Notes: generated by a model not told the origin, from the sequence alone. 48,741 nt of DNA from an uncultured Rivibacter sp. (GCA_946481025.1 CAMLNA010000016.1:1-48741), one strand, 5' to 3'; positions 1-8,734 are shown, numbered from the stretch's first letter. Program-made: numbers and translations.

Positions 1-193
1 GCGGCCCGGGGGGATGCCGGCACCCCGCTCGCCGAGTACGGCGATCGACCCTCCGCGAGGGTCGGGCCTTGCTTGGGGCGGCCCGGCGCGGCGGCCCGGG
101 ACGTACAGGTTGACACTGGATGTCTCATGTGTTCTTTCTCCCTGAGGGCGGGAGCAAAACGCAATTCTCACGCCAGTTCGGCAGGCCGCTTCT
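1..193. other. Gene-free left edge downstream of nasA
   Basis: No convincing coding region is visible here. The stretch holds a GC-rich hairpin (46-64) and a GC-rich near-palindrome around 11-27. It probably separates nasA, which ends at 194 on the minus strand, from a gene outside the window. Confidence 0.5.
46..64. terminator. Perfect hairpin, possible terminator
   Basis: The arms CGACCCTC (46-53) and GAGGGTCG (57-64) are perfect reverse complements around a 3-nt loop. No clear T run follows on either strand, so a terminator role is only a possibility. It could serve nasA or a gene to the left. Confidence 0.3.
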
Positions 194-3010
194 TCAGGCC
201 GCCTGCAACTGCCCGCGGATCAGCTTCTTCAGCTCCGGCACGCAGGAGCCGCAGTTGGTGCCGCACTTGAGCTCGCCCTGCAACTGCGCCAGCTGTGCAT
301 CGGCCGGACCGCTGCAGCGTGCGAGCGTGGCCAGGATCTGGGGCTCGGCCACGTTGAAGCAGGTGCACACCTGCCGCCCCTTGGCCTGCAGGGCCACCGG
401 CGGTTTGGCCCCGGGCACCAGCAGCAGGCGGCCATAGGCCTGGGCGGGCACCTCCTCCTGCAGCAGCGTCTTGATCCAGGCTTCGGCGCTGGTGTCGCCC
501 GCCAGCACGAAGCCGTCGAGCCGCGCATCGCCGCCGGCCTGGCGCACCAGCCGCATCGCACGGCGCTGGCCCCGGCGCTTGTCGGCATAGCGCAGCACCT
601 CGGCGCCGCGCAGGCCCAGCATGCCCTCGACCCGGGTGACCAGCTCCTCGGGTGCGGCCTCGTAGGCGGCCGCACGGAACAGCACACCCACCAGCCCGCG
701 CTCGTGCGGCTCGCGGCCGAAGGGCACGCAGCTCGCGTAGGCGAACGAAGGCATCAGCGCGCGCAGCTGCTGCTGTGCGAGCAGGGCCTTGTCCTGCGGC
801 AGCCAGGCCATGGCCAGCAGCCGCCACGGCAGCTCCGCCTTCAGCAGCTTGACGGCGCAGTGCTTGAGCTCGGGCTGCTTGGACTTGGGGCAGAAGGCCG
901 GCGTGGTGAGCGCGTTGATGCCGGGCAGGCGCTCGCCGGTGGACGACACGCCGGAGACGAATTCCTCGCCCCAGTGCATGGCCACGAAGGCCTGCGTCAG
1001 ACCCACCGACTCGTTGGCCACCACCGGCAGCACCACCGAGCCCCGGCGCGAGGTCACGTGCAGCAGCTCGCCGCTGGCCCAGCCGCGGCGCGACAGCTCC
1101 TGCGGGTGCAGTTCGATGCACGGCTCGGGCACATGGCCGAACAGGCGGCCGAGCACGCCGGTGCGGCTCATGCCGTGCCACTGGTCGCGCAGCCGCCCGG
1201 TGGTGAGCGAGAAGGGGTAGCGCGCGTCGCGCGGCTCGGCGACCGGCTTGTATTTCATCGCCACGAAACGCGCGCGCCCGTCGGGCGTGGGGAAGACGCC
1301 GTCTTCGTAGAGCCGCACCTTGCCTTGCGGCGCGCCTTCCGGCATGGGCCATTGCTGCGGGCCCGCGGACTCGAGCAGGGCGTAGCTGAGGCCGGTGATG
1401 TCGAGGTCGCGGCCGCGGGTGGACTCGCGGTGTTCGTTCCACACCGACTCGGCGGTGTCGTACGGGAAGAGGGTGGCGCGGCCGGGCGGCAGCCGCTCGG
1501 GCAGGCGCTGCTCGAGCCGGCGCGCGAAGTCGACCACCATGTCCCAGTCGTCGCGGGCCTGGCCGGGCCGTGCCACCGCGCGGCGCACGCGGCTGATGCG
1601 GCGCTCGCTGTTGGTGACCGTGCCTTCCTTTTCGCCCCAGGTGGTGGCGGGCAGCAGCAGATCGGCGTAGGCGCAGGTGGCGGTGGTGGCGAAGGCCTCC
1701 TGCACCACCACGAACTCGGCGGTCTGCAGCGCGCGGCGCACGGTGGCCTGGTCGGGCAGCGACTGGGCCGGGTTGGTGCAGGCGATCCACAGCGCCTTGA
1801 TCTCGCCGCGCGCGGCGGCTTCGAACATTTCCACCGCCGTCTTGCCCGGCGTGGCCGGCACGTCGGGCACGCCCCACAGCGCGGCCACTTCGGCCCGGTG
1901 GTCGGGGTTGGCCAGGTCGCGGTGGGCCGAGAGCAGGTTGGCCAGGCCGCCCACTTCGCGCCCGCCCATCGCATTGGGCTGGCCGGTGAGCGAAAACGGC
2001 CCGGCGCCCGGCTTGCCGATCTGGCCGGTGGCCAGGTGCAGGTTGATGAGCGCGGCGTTCTTGTCGGTGCCCGACGAGCTCTGGTTCAGGCCCTGGCAGT
2101 AGAGCGACAGCGTGGCCGGCGATTCGCCGAACCACTTGGCGGCCTGCACCAGGTCGGCCTCGCCGATGCCGCACAGCTTCGCCACCTCCTTGGGCGTGAA
2201 GTCGCGCACGATGGCCTTGAGCTCGTCGAAGCCGGTGGTGTGGGCGCGGATGTAGGCGTTGTCGATGAGGCCTTCCCACATCAGCAGGTGCAGCATGCCG
2301 TGGAACAGCGCCACGTCGGTGCCGGGCTGGATGGGCAGGTACAGGTCGGCGACCTCGGCCGTCTCGGTGCGGCGCGGGTCGGCCACGATGAGCTTCATCG
2401 ACGGGTTGTCGCGCCGCGCGTCTTCGATGCGGCGGAACAGGATGGGGTGGGCGTAGGCGGTGTTCGAGCCGACGATGAACAGCGTCTGCGCGAACTTCAG
2501 GTCGTCGTAGCAGGCCGGCGGCGCGTCGGCGCCCAGCGTGGCCTTGTAGCCGGCCACCGCGCTGCTCATGCACAGGCGCGAGTTGGTGTCGACGTTGTTG
2601 GTGCCGATGAGGCCCTTGGCCAGCTTGTTGAAGACGTAGTAGTCCTCGGTGAGCAGCTGGCCCGAGATGTAGAAGCCCACCGCGTCGGGGCCGTGCCTGC
2701 GGATCACGTCGGCAAAGCGGTCGGCAGCGTCGTCGAGGGCGGCGTCCCAGCCCACCACCTGCGGCGCCGCATCGCGCTGCGCACGGCGCTGCGGCTGCAG
2801 CAGGCGCGTCTGCAGGGTCACCGGCGCGCTGGCGGTGAGGTGCAAGGTGCTGCCCTTGCTGCACAGGCGGCCGAAGTTGGCGGGGTGCGACGGGTCACCG
2901 CGCACGCCGGTGATCTGGTCGCCCTCGCTCTCGATGATCACTCCGCAGCCCACCCCGCAGTAGGGGCAGGTGGAGCGCGTCTCCTTCACCTTCGCTGCCC
3001 CTGTGTTCAC
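194..3010 (-). CDS. nasA: Assimilatory nitrate reductase catalytic subunit NasA
   Basis: This is a cytoplasmic molybdopterin enzyme of about 938 aa that reduces nitrate to nitrite for assimilation. The N-terminus carries the [4Fe-4S] motif C15-x2-C18-x3-C22-x27-C50, followed by the molybdopterin oxidoreductase and dinucleotide-binding domains. The last 60 or so residues form a BFD-type [2Fe-2S] domain (CTCFN and CGTNCGSC), as in NasA proteins that take electrons through this extension. The start is a GTG whose last two bases are shared with the nirD TGA (GTGA overlap). An open frame continues upstream but it only shadows nirD. The gene is last in the nirB-pilJ-nirD-nasA operon, so nitrite made here feeds NirBD. 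Nothing looks broken. Confidence 0.95.
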   Translation of the reverse strand: MNTGAAKVKETRSTCPYCGVGCGVIIESEGDQITGVRGDPSHPANFGRLCSKGSTLHLTASAPVTLQTRLLQPQRRAQRDAAPQVVGWDAALDDAADRFADVIRRHGPDAVGFYISGQLLTEDYYVFNKLAKGLIGTNNVDTNSRLCMSSAVAGYKATLGADAPPACYDDLKFAQTLFIVGSNTAYAHPILFRRIEDARRDNPSMKLIVADPRRTETAEVADLYLPIQPGTDVALFHGMLHLLMWEGLIDNAYIRAHTTGFDELKAIVRDFTPKEVAKLCGIGEADLVQAAKWFGESPATLSLYCQGLNQSSSGTDKNAALINLHLATGQIGKPGAGPFSLTGQPNAMGGREVGGLANLLSAHRDLANPDHRAEVAALWGVPDVPATPGKTAVEMFEAAARGEIKALWIACTNPAQSLPDQATVRRALQTAEFVVVQEAFATTATCAYADLLLPATTWGEKEGTVTNSERRISRVRRAVARPGQARDDWDMVVDFARRLEQRLPERLPPGRATLFPYDTAESVWNEHRESTRGRDLDITGLSYALLESAGPQQWPMPEGAPQGKVRLYEDGVFPTPDGRARFVAMKYKPVAEPRDARYPFSLTTGRLRDQWHGMSRTGVLGRLFGHVPEPCIELHPQELSRRGWASGELLHVTSRRGSVVLPVVANESVGLTQAFVAMHWGEEFVSGVSSTGERLPGINALTTPAFCPKSKQPELKHCAVKLLKAELPWRLLAMAWLPQDKALLAQQQLRALMPSFAYASCVPFGREPHERGLVGVLFRAAAYEAAPEELVTRVEGMLGLRGAEVLRYADKRRGQRRAMRLVRQAGGDARLDGFVLAGDTSAEAWIKTLLQEEVPAQAYGRLLLVPGAKPPVALQAKGRQVCTCFNVAEPQILATLARCSGPADAQLAQLQGELKCGTNCGSCVPELKKLIRGQLQAA

Positions 3011-3363
3011 GCCGCGGCCTTGTCCTCGTCGAGGGCCAGCGAGTTCAGCTCGTCCACGTCGAGCGAAACCACGCCGCCTTCGACCTTGACGCTGAACTTG
3101 GTGGTGCAGCCTTCGTCGGGCGACTTGGCGCAGCCGTCGTTCAGGCCGATGGTCCAGTTGTGCAGCGGGCAGGCCACGCTCTCGCCGAACACGATGCCCT
3201 GGCTCAGCGGGCCGCCCTTGTGCGGGCAGCGGTCGAGCAGCGCGAACACCTTGTCCTCGGCATTGCGAAACACGGCCACGTCGGAGCCGGCGGGGCGGGC
3301 CACGCGGCGGGCGCCCAGCACCGGGATGTCTTCGACGCGGCAGATGGTTTTCCATTCACTCAT
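3007..3363 (-). CDS. nirD: Nitrite reductase (NADH) small subunit NirD
   Basis: A 118-aa Rieske-type protein, the small subunit of assimilatory NirBD, which reduces nitrite to ammonium. The Rieske-like region has CPHKG at about residues 42-46 and CPLHNW near 65. The first pair position is C-P-H as in a true Rieske site, and the second is C-P-L-H, so the cluster ligands appear to be present, unlike some NirD proteins that lost them. Its stop overlaps the GTG of nasA. It lies between the PilJ-type gene and nasA rather than directly after nirB, which is an unusual order. Confidence 0.93.
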   Translation of the reverse strand: MSEWKTICRVEDIPVLGARRVARPAGSDVAVFRNAEDKVFALLDRCPHKGGPLSQGIVFGESVACPLHNWTIGLNDGCAKSPDEGCTTKFSVKVEGGVVSLDVDELNSLALDEDKAAA

Positions 3364-3390
3364 GGGGGGCTCCGTAATCGTTCTGTCGTT

Positions 3391-4215
3391 TCAGGCTGCG
3401 GAAAGGCGGGCGTACAGGCCCGTGATCTGGTCCATGACCTGAAGGATGTTTTCGCTGCTGGAAAAGACCTGTGCGGCGCGCGGCGAGGACTTGCCGCCTT
3501 CGATGCCGCGCTCCAGTGCGTTCTGGAAGAACACCCACTGCTGCTGCGCCAGGTCGAGCTGCTGGTGGATGGCCGGCGTGGCTTCGGGGGCATCGCGCAG
3601 CGTCTTCAGGCCGGCCACGAATTCCTCGCGCGCCTTGTCGAGCTCCTTGCCGGCATCGGGCGCGTCGATCTTCCAGGTCTGCGCCAGGTAGAACTTCGCC
3701 ATGCGCTGCGACAGCATGCGCTGGCGGCCGGCCACGTTGACGAGGCGGCCGACCGGCCGGGCCGAGTGCTTCTCGAGCTGCACCGTGCCCTGGTGGGCCA
3801 GTTGCAGCACGCGGGCGTCGAGCGATATCAGTTGCGGCGCAACCGGCTTGCCGGGCGCGCTGCCCACCAGCGCCGCCTTGTATTCGCTCCACACCGCCTC
3901 GAGCGAGGCATAGGTGGCGCGGATGTCGCCGGTCGGCGCATAGGCCTTCAGCTCGACGAACTGGCGGTCGAACAGCGCCATCGAATCGCCCAGGATGCGC
4001 TGCGCGCGTGCCACCTCGATGTCCAGCCCGATGGCCAGCCAGGCCTTGGCCATGCGCTGCGACAGCATGCGCTGGCGCCCCGCCTTGTTGATGGCGTCGT
4101 TGATGTCGCTCACCTGCGCCTGCGCGCCGCGGTGCGACACCGCCAGCGAGGCGCCGGCCAGCGCTGCGAGCACGGCGCGGCGGCGCAGCGGGGAGGTTCG
4201 TACTGCCGTGTGCAT
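3391..4215 (-). CDS. Secreted PilJ/NarX-type sensor-domain protein in the nir operon
   Basis: A 274-aa protein with an N-terminal export signal (PLRRRAVLAALAGASLA, Ala-x-Ala cleavage near residue 33). The twin arginine makes Tat export possible. The mature part is helical and carries two near-identical motifs, AGRQRMLSQRMAK at about 45-57 and 162-174. These are hallmarks of the PilJ/NarX N-terminal (type IV pili methyl-accepting chemotaxis transducer) domain, related to the nitrate-binding P-box of NarX. There is no output domain and no membrane anchor besides the signal. The start chosen is the ATG 5 nt after nirB. A longer frame only runs back into nirB. Inference: a periplasmic nitrate/nitrite-binding partner or buffer for the sensing system. 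The cytosolic ANTAR protein at 10294-11568 carries the same motif. Function untested. Confidence 0.85.
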   Translation of the reverse strand: MHTAVRTSPLRRRAVLAALAGASLAVSHRGAQAQVSDINDAINKAGRQRMLSQRMAKAWLAIGLDIEVARAQRILGDSMALFDRQFVELKAYAPTGDIRATYASLEAVWSEYKAALVGSAPGKPVAPQLISLDARVLQLAHQGTVQLEKHSARPVGRLVNVAGRQRMLSQRMAKFYLAQTWKIDAPDAGKELDKAREEFVAGLKTLRDAPEATPAIHQQLDLAQQQWVFFQNALERGIEGGKSSPRAAQVFSSSENILQVMDQITGLYARLSAA

Positions 4216-4220
4216 GCTGG

Positions 4221-6671
4221 TCAGACCGTCGCCACGGTGTCGAACTGGCGGGTGTCCACCGAGGCCTTGTCGAACTCGAACCAGGGATCGGGTTCGCCGT
4301 CGAGCGAGAACTGCAGCCGCTCCCACAGCGCCTTGCGGTTGGCGGTGTCTTCGAGCACCTTCTTCTTCACGTAGTCGAGGCCCACGCGGCTCACGTAGTG
4401 GCAGGTGCGCTCGAGGTACCAGCCCTCCTCACGGTAGAGCTGCAGGAAGGCGCCGCTGTACTCGAGCACCTCCTCGGGCGTCTTCACCTTCACGAAGAAG
4501 TGCGCCACCTCCGTCTTGATGCCGCCGTTGCCGGCCACGTAAAGCTCCCAGCCGGAGTCGACGCCGATCACGCCCACGTCCTTGATGCCCGACTCGGCGC
4601 AGTTGCGCGGGCAGCCGCTCACCGCGAGCTTGACCTTGTGCGGCGCGTACATGCGCCAGAGCGCGCGTTCGAGGTCCTTGCCCATCTGTGTGCTGTCCTG
4701 CGTGCCGAAGCGGCACCACTCGCTGCCCACGCAGGTCTTCACGGTGCGCAGCGCCTTGGCATAGGCGTGGCCCGAAGGCATGCCGATGTCCTTCCAGACG
4801 TTGACGAGGTCTTCCTTCTTCACGCCCAGCAGGTCGATGCGCTGGCCACCGGTGACCTTGACGGTGGGGATCTTGTACTTGTCCACCGCGTCGGCGATGC
4901 GGCGGAGTTCGTCGGCGGTGGTTTCGCCGCCCCACATGCGCGGGATCACCGAGTAGGTGCCGTCCTTCTGGATGTTGGCGTGGCTGCGCTCGTTGATGAA
5001 GCGCGACTGCGGATCGTCCTTCGCTTCCTTCGGCCAGGTGCTGATGAGGTAGTAGTTGACGGCCGGGCGGCACGACGAGCAGCCGTTGGGCGTGCGCCAG
5101 TTGAGGTGCTTGTAGACGCTGTCGATGGTGAGCAGCCTGGAGCCGTCGGGCAGCGGCGTGCGGATGGCCTGGCGCACTTCCTCATGGCTGTGGTCGGTGC
5201 AGCCGCACATGGCCTTCTTCTTGGGCGTGGACGAGTAGTCGCCGCCCGCGGTGAACATGAGCAGCTGCTCCACCAGGCCCGTGCACGAGCCGCAAGACGC
5301 GCTGGCCTTGGTGTGCTTGCGCACTTCTTCGAGCGTGAAGAGGCCCTTTTCCTTGATGGCCTTGCAGACCGCACCCTTGGTGACGCCGTTGCAGCCGCAG
5401 ACCTCGTCGCTGTCGGCCATGGCGGCGGCCTTGTTGTGGCCTTCGTGGCCGGTGTCGCCGATGTTCGATTCGCCGAACATCAGCTTGTCGCGGATGTCTG
5501 CGACGGAGCGGCCTTCGCGCACGAGCTTGAAGTACCAGGAGCCGTCGACCGTGTCGCCGTAGAGGCAGGCGCCGACCAGCTTGTCGTCCTTGATGACGAG
5601 CTTCTTGTAGACCCCGCCGAAGGGGTCGCTCATCACGATCTCCTCGGTGCCTTCGCCGCCCATGAAGTCGCCGGCCGAGAACAGGTCGATGCCGGTGACC
5701 TTGAGTTTGGTGCTCACCTGCGAGCCGGTGTAGCGGCCGATGCCGAACTCGGCCAGGTGCGTCGCGCACACCTTGCCCTGCTCGAAGAGCGGCGCCACCA
5801 GGCCGTAGGCGATGCCCCGGTGGGCCGCGCACTCGCCGACCGAGTAGACGCGAGGGTCGGTCACGGTCTGCATCGTGTCGGTGACCACGATGCCGCGGTT
5901 GCAGTGCAGGCCGATCTTTTCGGCCAGCTCGGTGTTGGGTCGGATGCCCGCGGCCATCACCACCAGGTCGGCCGGCACCTCGGTGCCGTCCTTGAACTGC
6001 ACGGCCATCACGCGGCCGTCCTTGTCGCCGATGAGGGCCTGGGTCTGCGCGCCGATCATGAACTTCAGGCCGCGGTCCTCGAGCGACTTGCGCAGGAGGC
6101 CGCCGGCCACGTCGTCGAGCTGGCGCTCCATGAGCCACGGCATGATGTGCACCACCGTGGTCTGCATGCCGCGCAGCATCAGGCCGTTGGCGGCTTCCAG
6201 GCCCAGCAGGCCGCCGCCGATGACCACCGCATGCTTGTACTTGGCGGCCGCCTCGATCATCGTGTTCGTGTCGGCGATGTCGCGGTAGGCGATCACCCCC
6301 TTCAGGTCCTTGCCGGGCACCGGCAGGATGAACGGGTTGGAGCCGGTGGCCAGCAGCAGGCGGTCGTATTCGGCCTCGGTGCCGTCCTCGGCGCGCACGA
6401 TGCGGCGCTTGCGGTCCACGCTCACCACCTTCTTGCCCAGGTGCAGCGTGATGTTGTTCTCTTCGTACCAGCTCACCGGGTTGAGGATGATCTCGTCGAT
6501 CGTCTGTTCGCCGGCGAGCACCGGGCTCAGCAGGATGCGGTTGTAGTTCGGGTGCGGCTCTGCGCCGAACACCGTGATGTCGTACAGATCGGGAGCGATC
6601 TTCAACAGCTCTTCGAGCGTGCGAACGCCGGCCATGCCGTTGCCCACCATCACCAACTTCATCTTCTTCAT
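4221..6671 (-). CDS. nirB: Nitrite reductase (NADH) large subunit NirB
   Basis: An 816-aa siroheme enzyme, close to the usual NirB length. Order of parts: an N-terminal FAD/NAD(P)H oxidoreductase region starting KLVMVGNGMAG; two BFD-type [2Fe-2S] segments in the middle (CGCNG...CGSC, then CGCTD...CSSC); a ferredoxin-like half-domain; and the siroheme/[4Fe-4S] ligands C647-x5-C653 and C687-x3-C691. With NirD it reduces nitrite to ammonium using NADH. The start MKKMKL was chosen over an upstream in-frame codon because homology begins there and a good Shine-Dalgarno (AGGAGC) precedes it. It is the first gene of the minus-strand operon and lies about 48 nt behind a strong sigma-54 promoter. Confidence 0.95.
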   Translation of the reverse strand: MKKMKLVMVGNGMAGVRTLEELLKIAPDLYDITVFGAEPHPNYNRILLSPVLAGEQTIDEIILNPVSWYEENNITLHLGKKVVSVDRKRRIVRAEDGTEAEYDRLLLATGSNPFILPVPGKDLKGVIAYRDIADTNTMIEAAAKYKHAVVIGGGLLGLEAANGLMLRGMQTTVVHIMPWLMERQLDDVAGGLLRKSLEDRGLKFMIGAQTQALIGDKDGRVMAVQFKDGTEVPADLVVMAAGIRPNTELAEKIGLHCNRGIVVTDTMQTVTDPRVYSVGECAAHRGIAYGLVAPLFEQGKVCATHLAEFGIGRYTGSQVSTKLKVTGIDLFSAGDFMGGEGTEEIVMSDPFGGVYKKLVIKDDKLVGACLYGDTVDGSWYFKLVREGRSVADIRDKLMFGESNIGDTGHEGHNKAAAMADSDEVCGCNGVTKGAVCKAIKEKGLFTLEEVRKHTKASASCGSCTGLVEQLLMFTAGGDYSSTPKKKAMCGCTDHSHEEVRQAIRTPLPDGSRLLTIDSVYKHLNWRTPNGCSSCRPAVNYYLISTWPKEAKDDPQSRFINERSHANIQKDGTYSVIPRMWGGETTADELRRIADAVDKYKIPTVKVTGGQRIDLLGVKKEDLVNVWKDIGMPSGHAYAKALRTVKTCVGSEWCRFGTQDSTQMGKDLERALWRMYAPHKVKLAVSGCPRNCAESGIKDVGVIGVDSGWELYVAGNGGIKTEVAHFFVKVKTPEEVLEYSGAFLQLYREEGWYLERTCHYVSRVGLDYVKKKVLEDTANRKALWERLQFSLDGEPDPWFEFDKASVDTRQFDTVATV

Positions 6672-6692
6672 TGCTTTCGCTCCTGACCTATC

Positions 6693-6710
6693 ACTCGTGG
6701 AACTCGTGGA
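6693..6710. repeat. Tandem 9-bp repeat in the nirB leader
   Basis: ACTCGTGGA occurs twice in direct succession (6693-6701 and 6702-6710), inside the short 5' leader of nirB and just upstream of its ribosome binding site. It may be a protein or RNA-protein contact site. No known motif was recognised. Confidence 0.5.
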
Positions 6711-6728
6711 GAGAACACTCCGCCTGGA

Positions 6729-6746
6729 TAGCAAGCGGGGTGCCAA
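6729..6746 (-). promoter_or_regulatory. Sigma-54 (-24/-12) promoter of the nirB operon
   Basis: Read on the minus strand, TTGGCACCCCGCTTGCTA matches the sigma-54 consensus TGGCAC-N5-TTGCW with exactly 10 nt between the invariant GG and GC. Transcription would start near 6719 and give a leader of about 48 nt before nirB. Confidence 0.85.
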
Positions 6747-6756
6747 AAAAGGGGGA

Positions 6757-6774
6757 TGCACCAGAATCGGTGCG
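6757..6774. promoter_or_regulatory. NtrC-like dyad between nirB and the kinase gene
   Basis: GCACC-N6-GGTGC (6758-6773) resembles an NtrC enhancer site, although the usual spacing is N5 between such arms. Extra half-sites GCACC (6774-6778) and GGTGC (6805-6809) lie alongside. The dyad is very close to the nirB -24 element, so its role is uncertain. On the minus strand the same arms form a small hairpin before a C5T6 run. Confidence 0.4.
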
Positions 6775-6784
6775 CACCGTTTCT

Positions 6785-6800
6785 GGGATCGTTTCTTGCT
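6785..6800 (+). promoter_or_regulatory. Possible sigma-54 promoter of the kinase-phosphatase gene
   Basis: GGGATCGTTTCTTGCT keeps the invariant GG and GC with 10-nt spacing and an intact TTGCT, but the -24 box is weak (GGGATCG for TGGCACG). A start near 6811 would leave a 48-nt leader. It would make the kinase part of the same nitrogen-controlled set. Confidence 0.35.
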
Positions 6801-6858
6801 TCTTGGTGCGCTCGCTCAGCGCAAAAGCCCCGTGTTGGGGACGAACGACAAGGAAAAC

Positions 6859-8619
6859 ATGAGCTTCGACGTCGATATCGGCTGGTTCAGTGCCCGCGGC
6901 CCGCGTGACGACAACGAGGACTTCGCCGCCGCGGTGCGCCCGGCGCCCCACGATGAGGCGCGCGGCCTGATCGCTGCCATGGCCGACGGCGTGTCGATGG
7001 GCGGCGGCGGCAAGGAAGCCGCGCAGACCACCGTGATGAGCCTGGTGCAGGACTACTTCGGCGCGCCCGAGACCTGGGACACCAGCGTGGTGCTCGATCG
7101 GCTCATCGGCGCGCAGAACGCGTGGTTGTCCGATCACAACCGGCGCCGCCAGCAGCTCGGTGCGGCGCAAGGCGGCGGCAGCGCGATGACCACGCTGACC
7201 GCCCTGGTGCTGCGCGGCCACAGCTACACGATGGCCCACGTGGGCGACACCCGTGCCTGGCTGCTGCGCGGCGACGTCCAGGCCTGCTCGCAGCTCAGCC
7301 AGGACCACAGCTTCGACCATCCCGACATGCGCAGCCGCCTCACCCGTGCCATCGGGCTCGACGACCACGTGCGGGTCGACTACCTGCAGGGCGAGCTGCA
7401 TGCCGGCGACGTCTTCGTGCTCACCAGCGACGGTGTGCACGGCATGCTCAAGCGCCGCGTGCTTGCCCAGCACGCGGGGGCCGCGCGCGAAGGTTCCGCG
7501 CAGGCTGCGGCCGAGGCGCTGGTCCAGGCGGCGCTGGCCGCCGGCAGCCGCGACAACAGCAGCGCGCTCGTCATCCACGTGCGTGGCCTGGCCCCGCTGC
7601 GGCTGGGCGACGCGCTGATGCATGCGCGGCAGCTGCCGGTGCCGCAGCGCCTGAAGGTGGGCGACACGATCGACCGCTACACCGTGACCGCGCTCGTGGC
7701 CGATACCGGTGTGCACCGGCTCTACCAGGTGCGCGACCTCGAGACCCGCGAGCTGCTGGCCATGAAGACGCTGCATGAAAGCCGCGCCAGCGACCCCGAG
7801 GAACGCGCCATGCTGGCGCACGAGGCCTGGCTGGGCCTGCGGCTCACCCAACGCTACGGCGAGCACGAGGCGAGCGGTTTCGTGCGGGTGCGCGAGCCCC
7901 GGGAGCCCGGCGCCTTCTACACGCTGTTCGACTGGCATGCCGGCCACACGCTGGAGCAGCTGCTGGCCCAGGGCCACCGGTTCGAGGTGCATGAGGTCAT
8001 CGCCGGCGCGCTGGCCGCGGCGCGCGCGCTGGGGCGGCTGCACCGCCAGGGCGTGATCCATCGCGACGTCAAGCCCGCCAACCTGCACCTGGGCGACGAC
8101 GGCCAGTGGCGCGTGCTCGACCTGGGCGTGGCCATCTCGGGCAGCGAGCCGGCCGCGCAACGCGAGCTGCATGCCGGCACGCCCAGCTACATGAACCCCG
8201 AGCAATGGTCGGCCGAGGAGGGCGCCCGCACCGACGCCACGGCGCAGAGCGACCTGTACGCGCTGGGCGTCACGCTCTACCAGTGGCTGACCGGCAAGCT
8301 GCCCTATGGCGAGATCGAGCCCTACCAGCTGGCACGCTTTCGCCACGACCCGCGCGCGCCGTCGCGACTGCGGCCCGACGTGCCGATCTGGCTCGACAAC
8401 GTGGTGCAGAAGGCCGTGGCCCGCGATCCGAAGCAGCGCTTCGAGACGGCCGAGGAGATGGTGCTCGCGCTGGAGCGCGGCGCCTCGCGCCCGCTCGCCG
8501 CGCCCGGCGCCACGCCGCTGGCCGTGCGCGACCCGCGCGTGCTGTGGCAGATCGCGCTCGCGATCTCGTTGATGTTCAACGTGCTGCTGGTCGTGTGGCT
8601 GCTGTTCCTTCCCCGGTGA
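6859..8619 (+). CDS. Bifunctional PP2C phosphatase / Ser-Thr protein kinase, membrane anchored
   Basis: 586 aa. Residues 1 to about 240 form a PP2C (PPM) phosphatase with RDDNED, ADGVSMGGGG, HVGDTRAWL, LTSDGVHG and SRDNSSA metal and catalytic motifs. Residues of about 270-540 form a Hanks-type kinase: K303 (LAMKTL), catalytic HRDVKPAN with D403, DLG in place of DFG, and a PEQW activation segment end. The glycine-rich loop is degenerate (VADTGVHRLY). A single C-terminal membrane helix (LWQIALAISLMFNVLLVVWLLF) anchors it with both enzymes in the cytoplasm. The ATG was chosen because AAGGA lies just upstream and homology starts here. Kinase-phosphatases of this type recur beside narK/nirB in Pseudomonas and Burkholderiales. 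A role in controlling nitrate uptake or reduction is inferred from that linkage only. Confidence 0.9.
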   Translation: MSFDVDIGWFSARGPRDDNEDFAAAVRPAPHDEARGLIAAMADGVSMGGGGKEAAQTTVMSLVQDYFGAPETWDTSVVLDRLIGAQNAWLSDHNRRRQQLGAAQGGGSAMTTLTALVLRGHSYTMAHVGDTRAWLLRGDVQACSQLSQDHSFDHPDMRSRLTRAIGLDDHVRVDYLQGELHAGDVFVLTSDGVHGMLKRRVLAQHAGAAREGSAQAAAEALVQAALAAGSRDNSSALVIHVRGLAPLRLGDALMHARQLPVPQRLKVGDTIDRYTVTALVADTGVHRLYQVRDLETRELLAMKTLHESRASDPEERAMLAHEAWLGLRLTQRYGEHEASGFVRVREPREPGAFYTLFDWHAGHTLEQLLAQGHRFEVHEVIAGALAAARALGRLHRQGVIHRDVKPANLHLGDDGQWRVLDLGVAISGSEPAAQRELHAGTPSYMNPEQWSAEEGARTDATAQSDLYALGVTLYQWLTGKLPYGEIEPYQLARFRHDPRAPSRLRPDVPIWLDNVVQKAVARDPKQRFETAEEMVLALERGASRPLAAPGATPLAVRDPRVLWQIALAISLMFNVLLVVWLLFLPR

Positions 8620-8620
8620 G

Positions 8621-8700
8621 CCCACCCCCGTAGCGCCTTCGGCGCTCCCCCTCGAGGGGGCGACGCCGGCGGACCGGCGCAGCCGGATCCGCGGCGTCTG
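8621..8700 (+). repeat. REP-like structured intergenic repeat, copy 1
   Basis: It begins right after the kinase stop and is nearly the same as 12131-12213. It contains the stem AGCGCC-TTC-GGCGCT, the palindrome CCCCCTCGAGGGGG and a GC-rich tail ending GGATCCGCGGCGTCTG. The position between convergent genes suggests a transcription end. No transposase is nearby. Confidence 0.8.
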
Positions 8701-8734
8701 CGCGGGTCGCCGCAGGGCCGCTGCGCGACCCGCG
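8701..8734. terminator. Long GC hairpin between kinase and narK ends
   Basis: CGCGGGTCGC (8701-8710) pairs with GCGACCCGCG (8725-8734), and inner arms GCAG/CTGC extend the stem around a 5-nt loop. It lies between converging genes and follows repeat copy 1. There is no T run, so intrinsic termination is uncertain. Confidence 0.45.

Noticed and set aside
704..3442. A 912-aa open frame opposite nasA
   Set aside because: It mirrors nasA codons in a GC-rich genome, is rich in Gly, His, Ala and Arg, and shows no domain. Such antisense frames occur opposite most genes here.
6745..6773. Minus-strand terminator before nirB (GCACC-GATTCT-GGTGC then C5T6)
   Set aside because: It lies upstream of the sigma-54 promoter, so it cannot attenuate the main nirB transcript. 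Its 5-bp stem is better read as an NtrC-like dyad.
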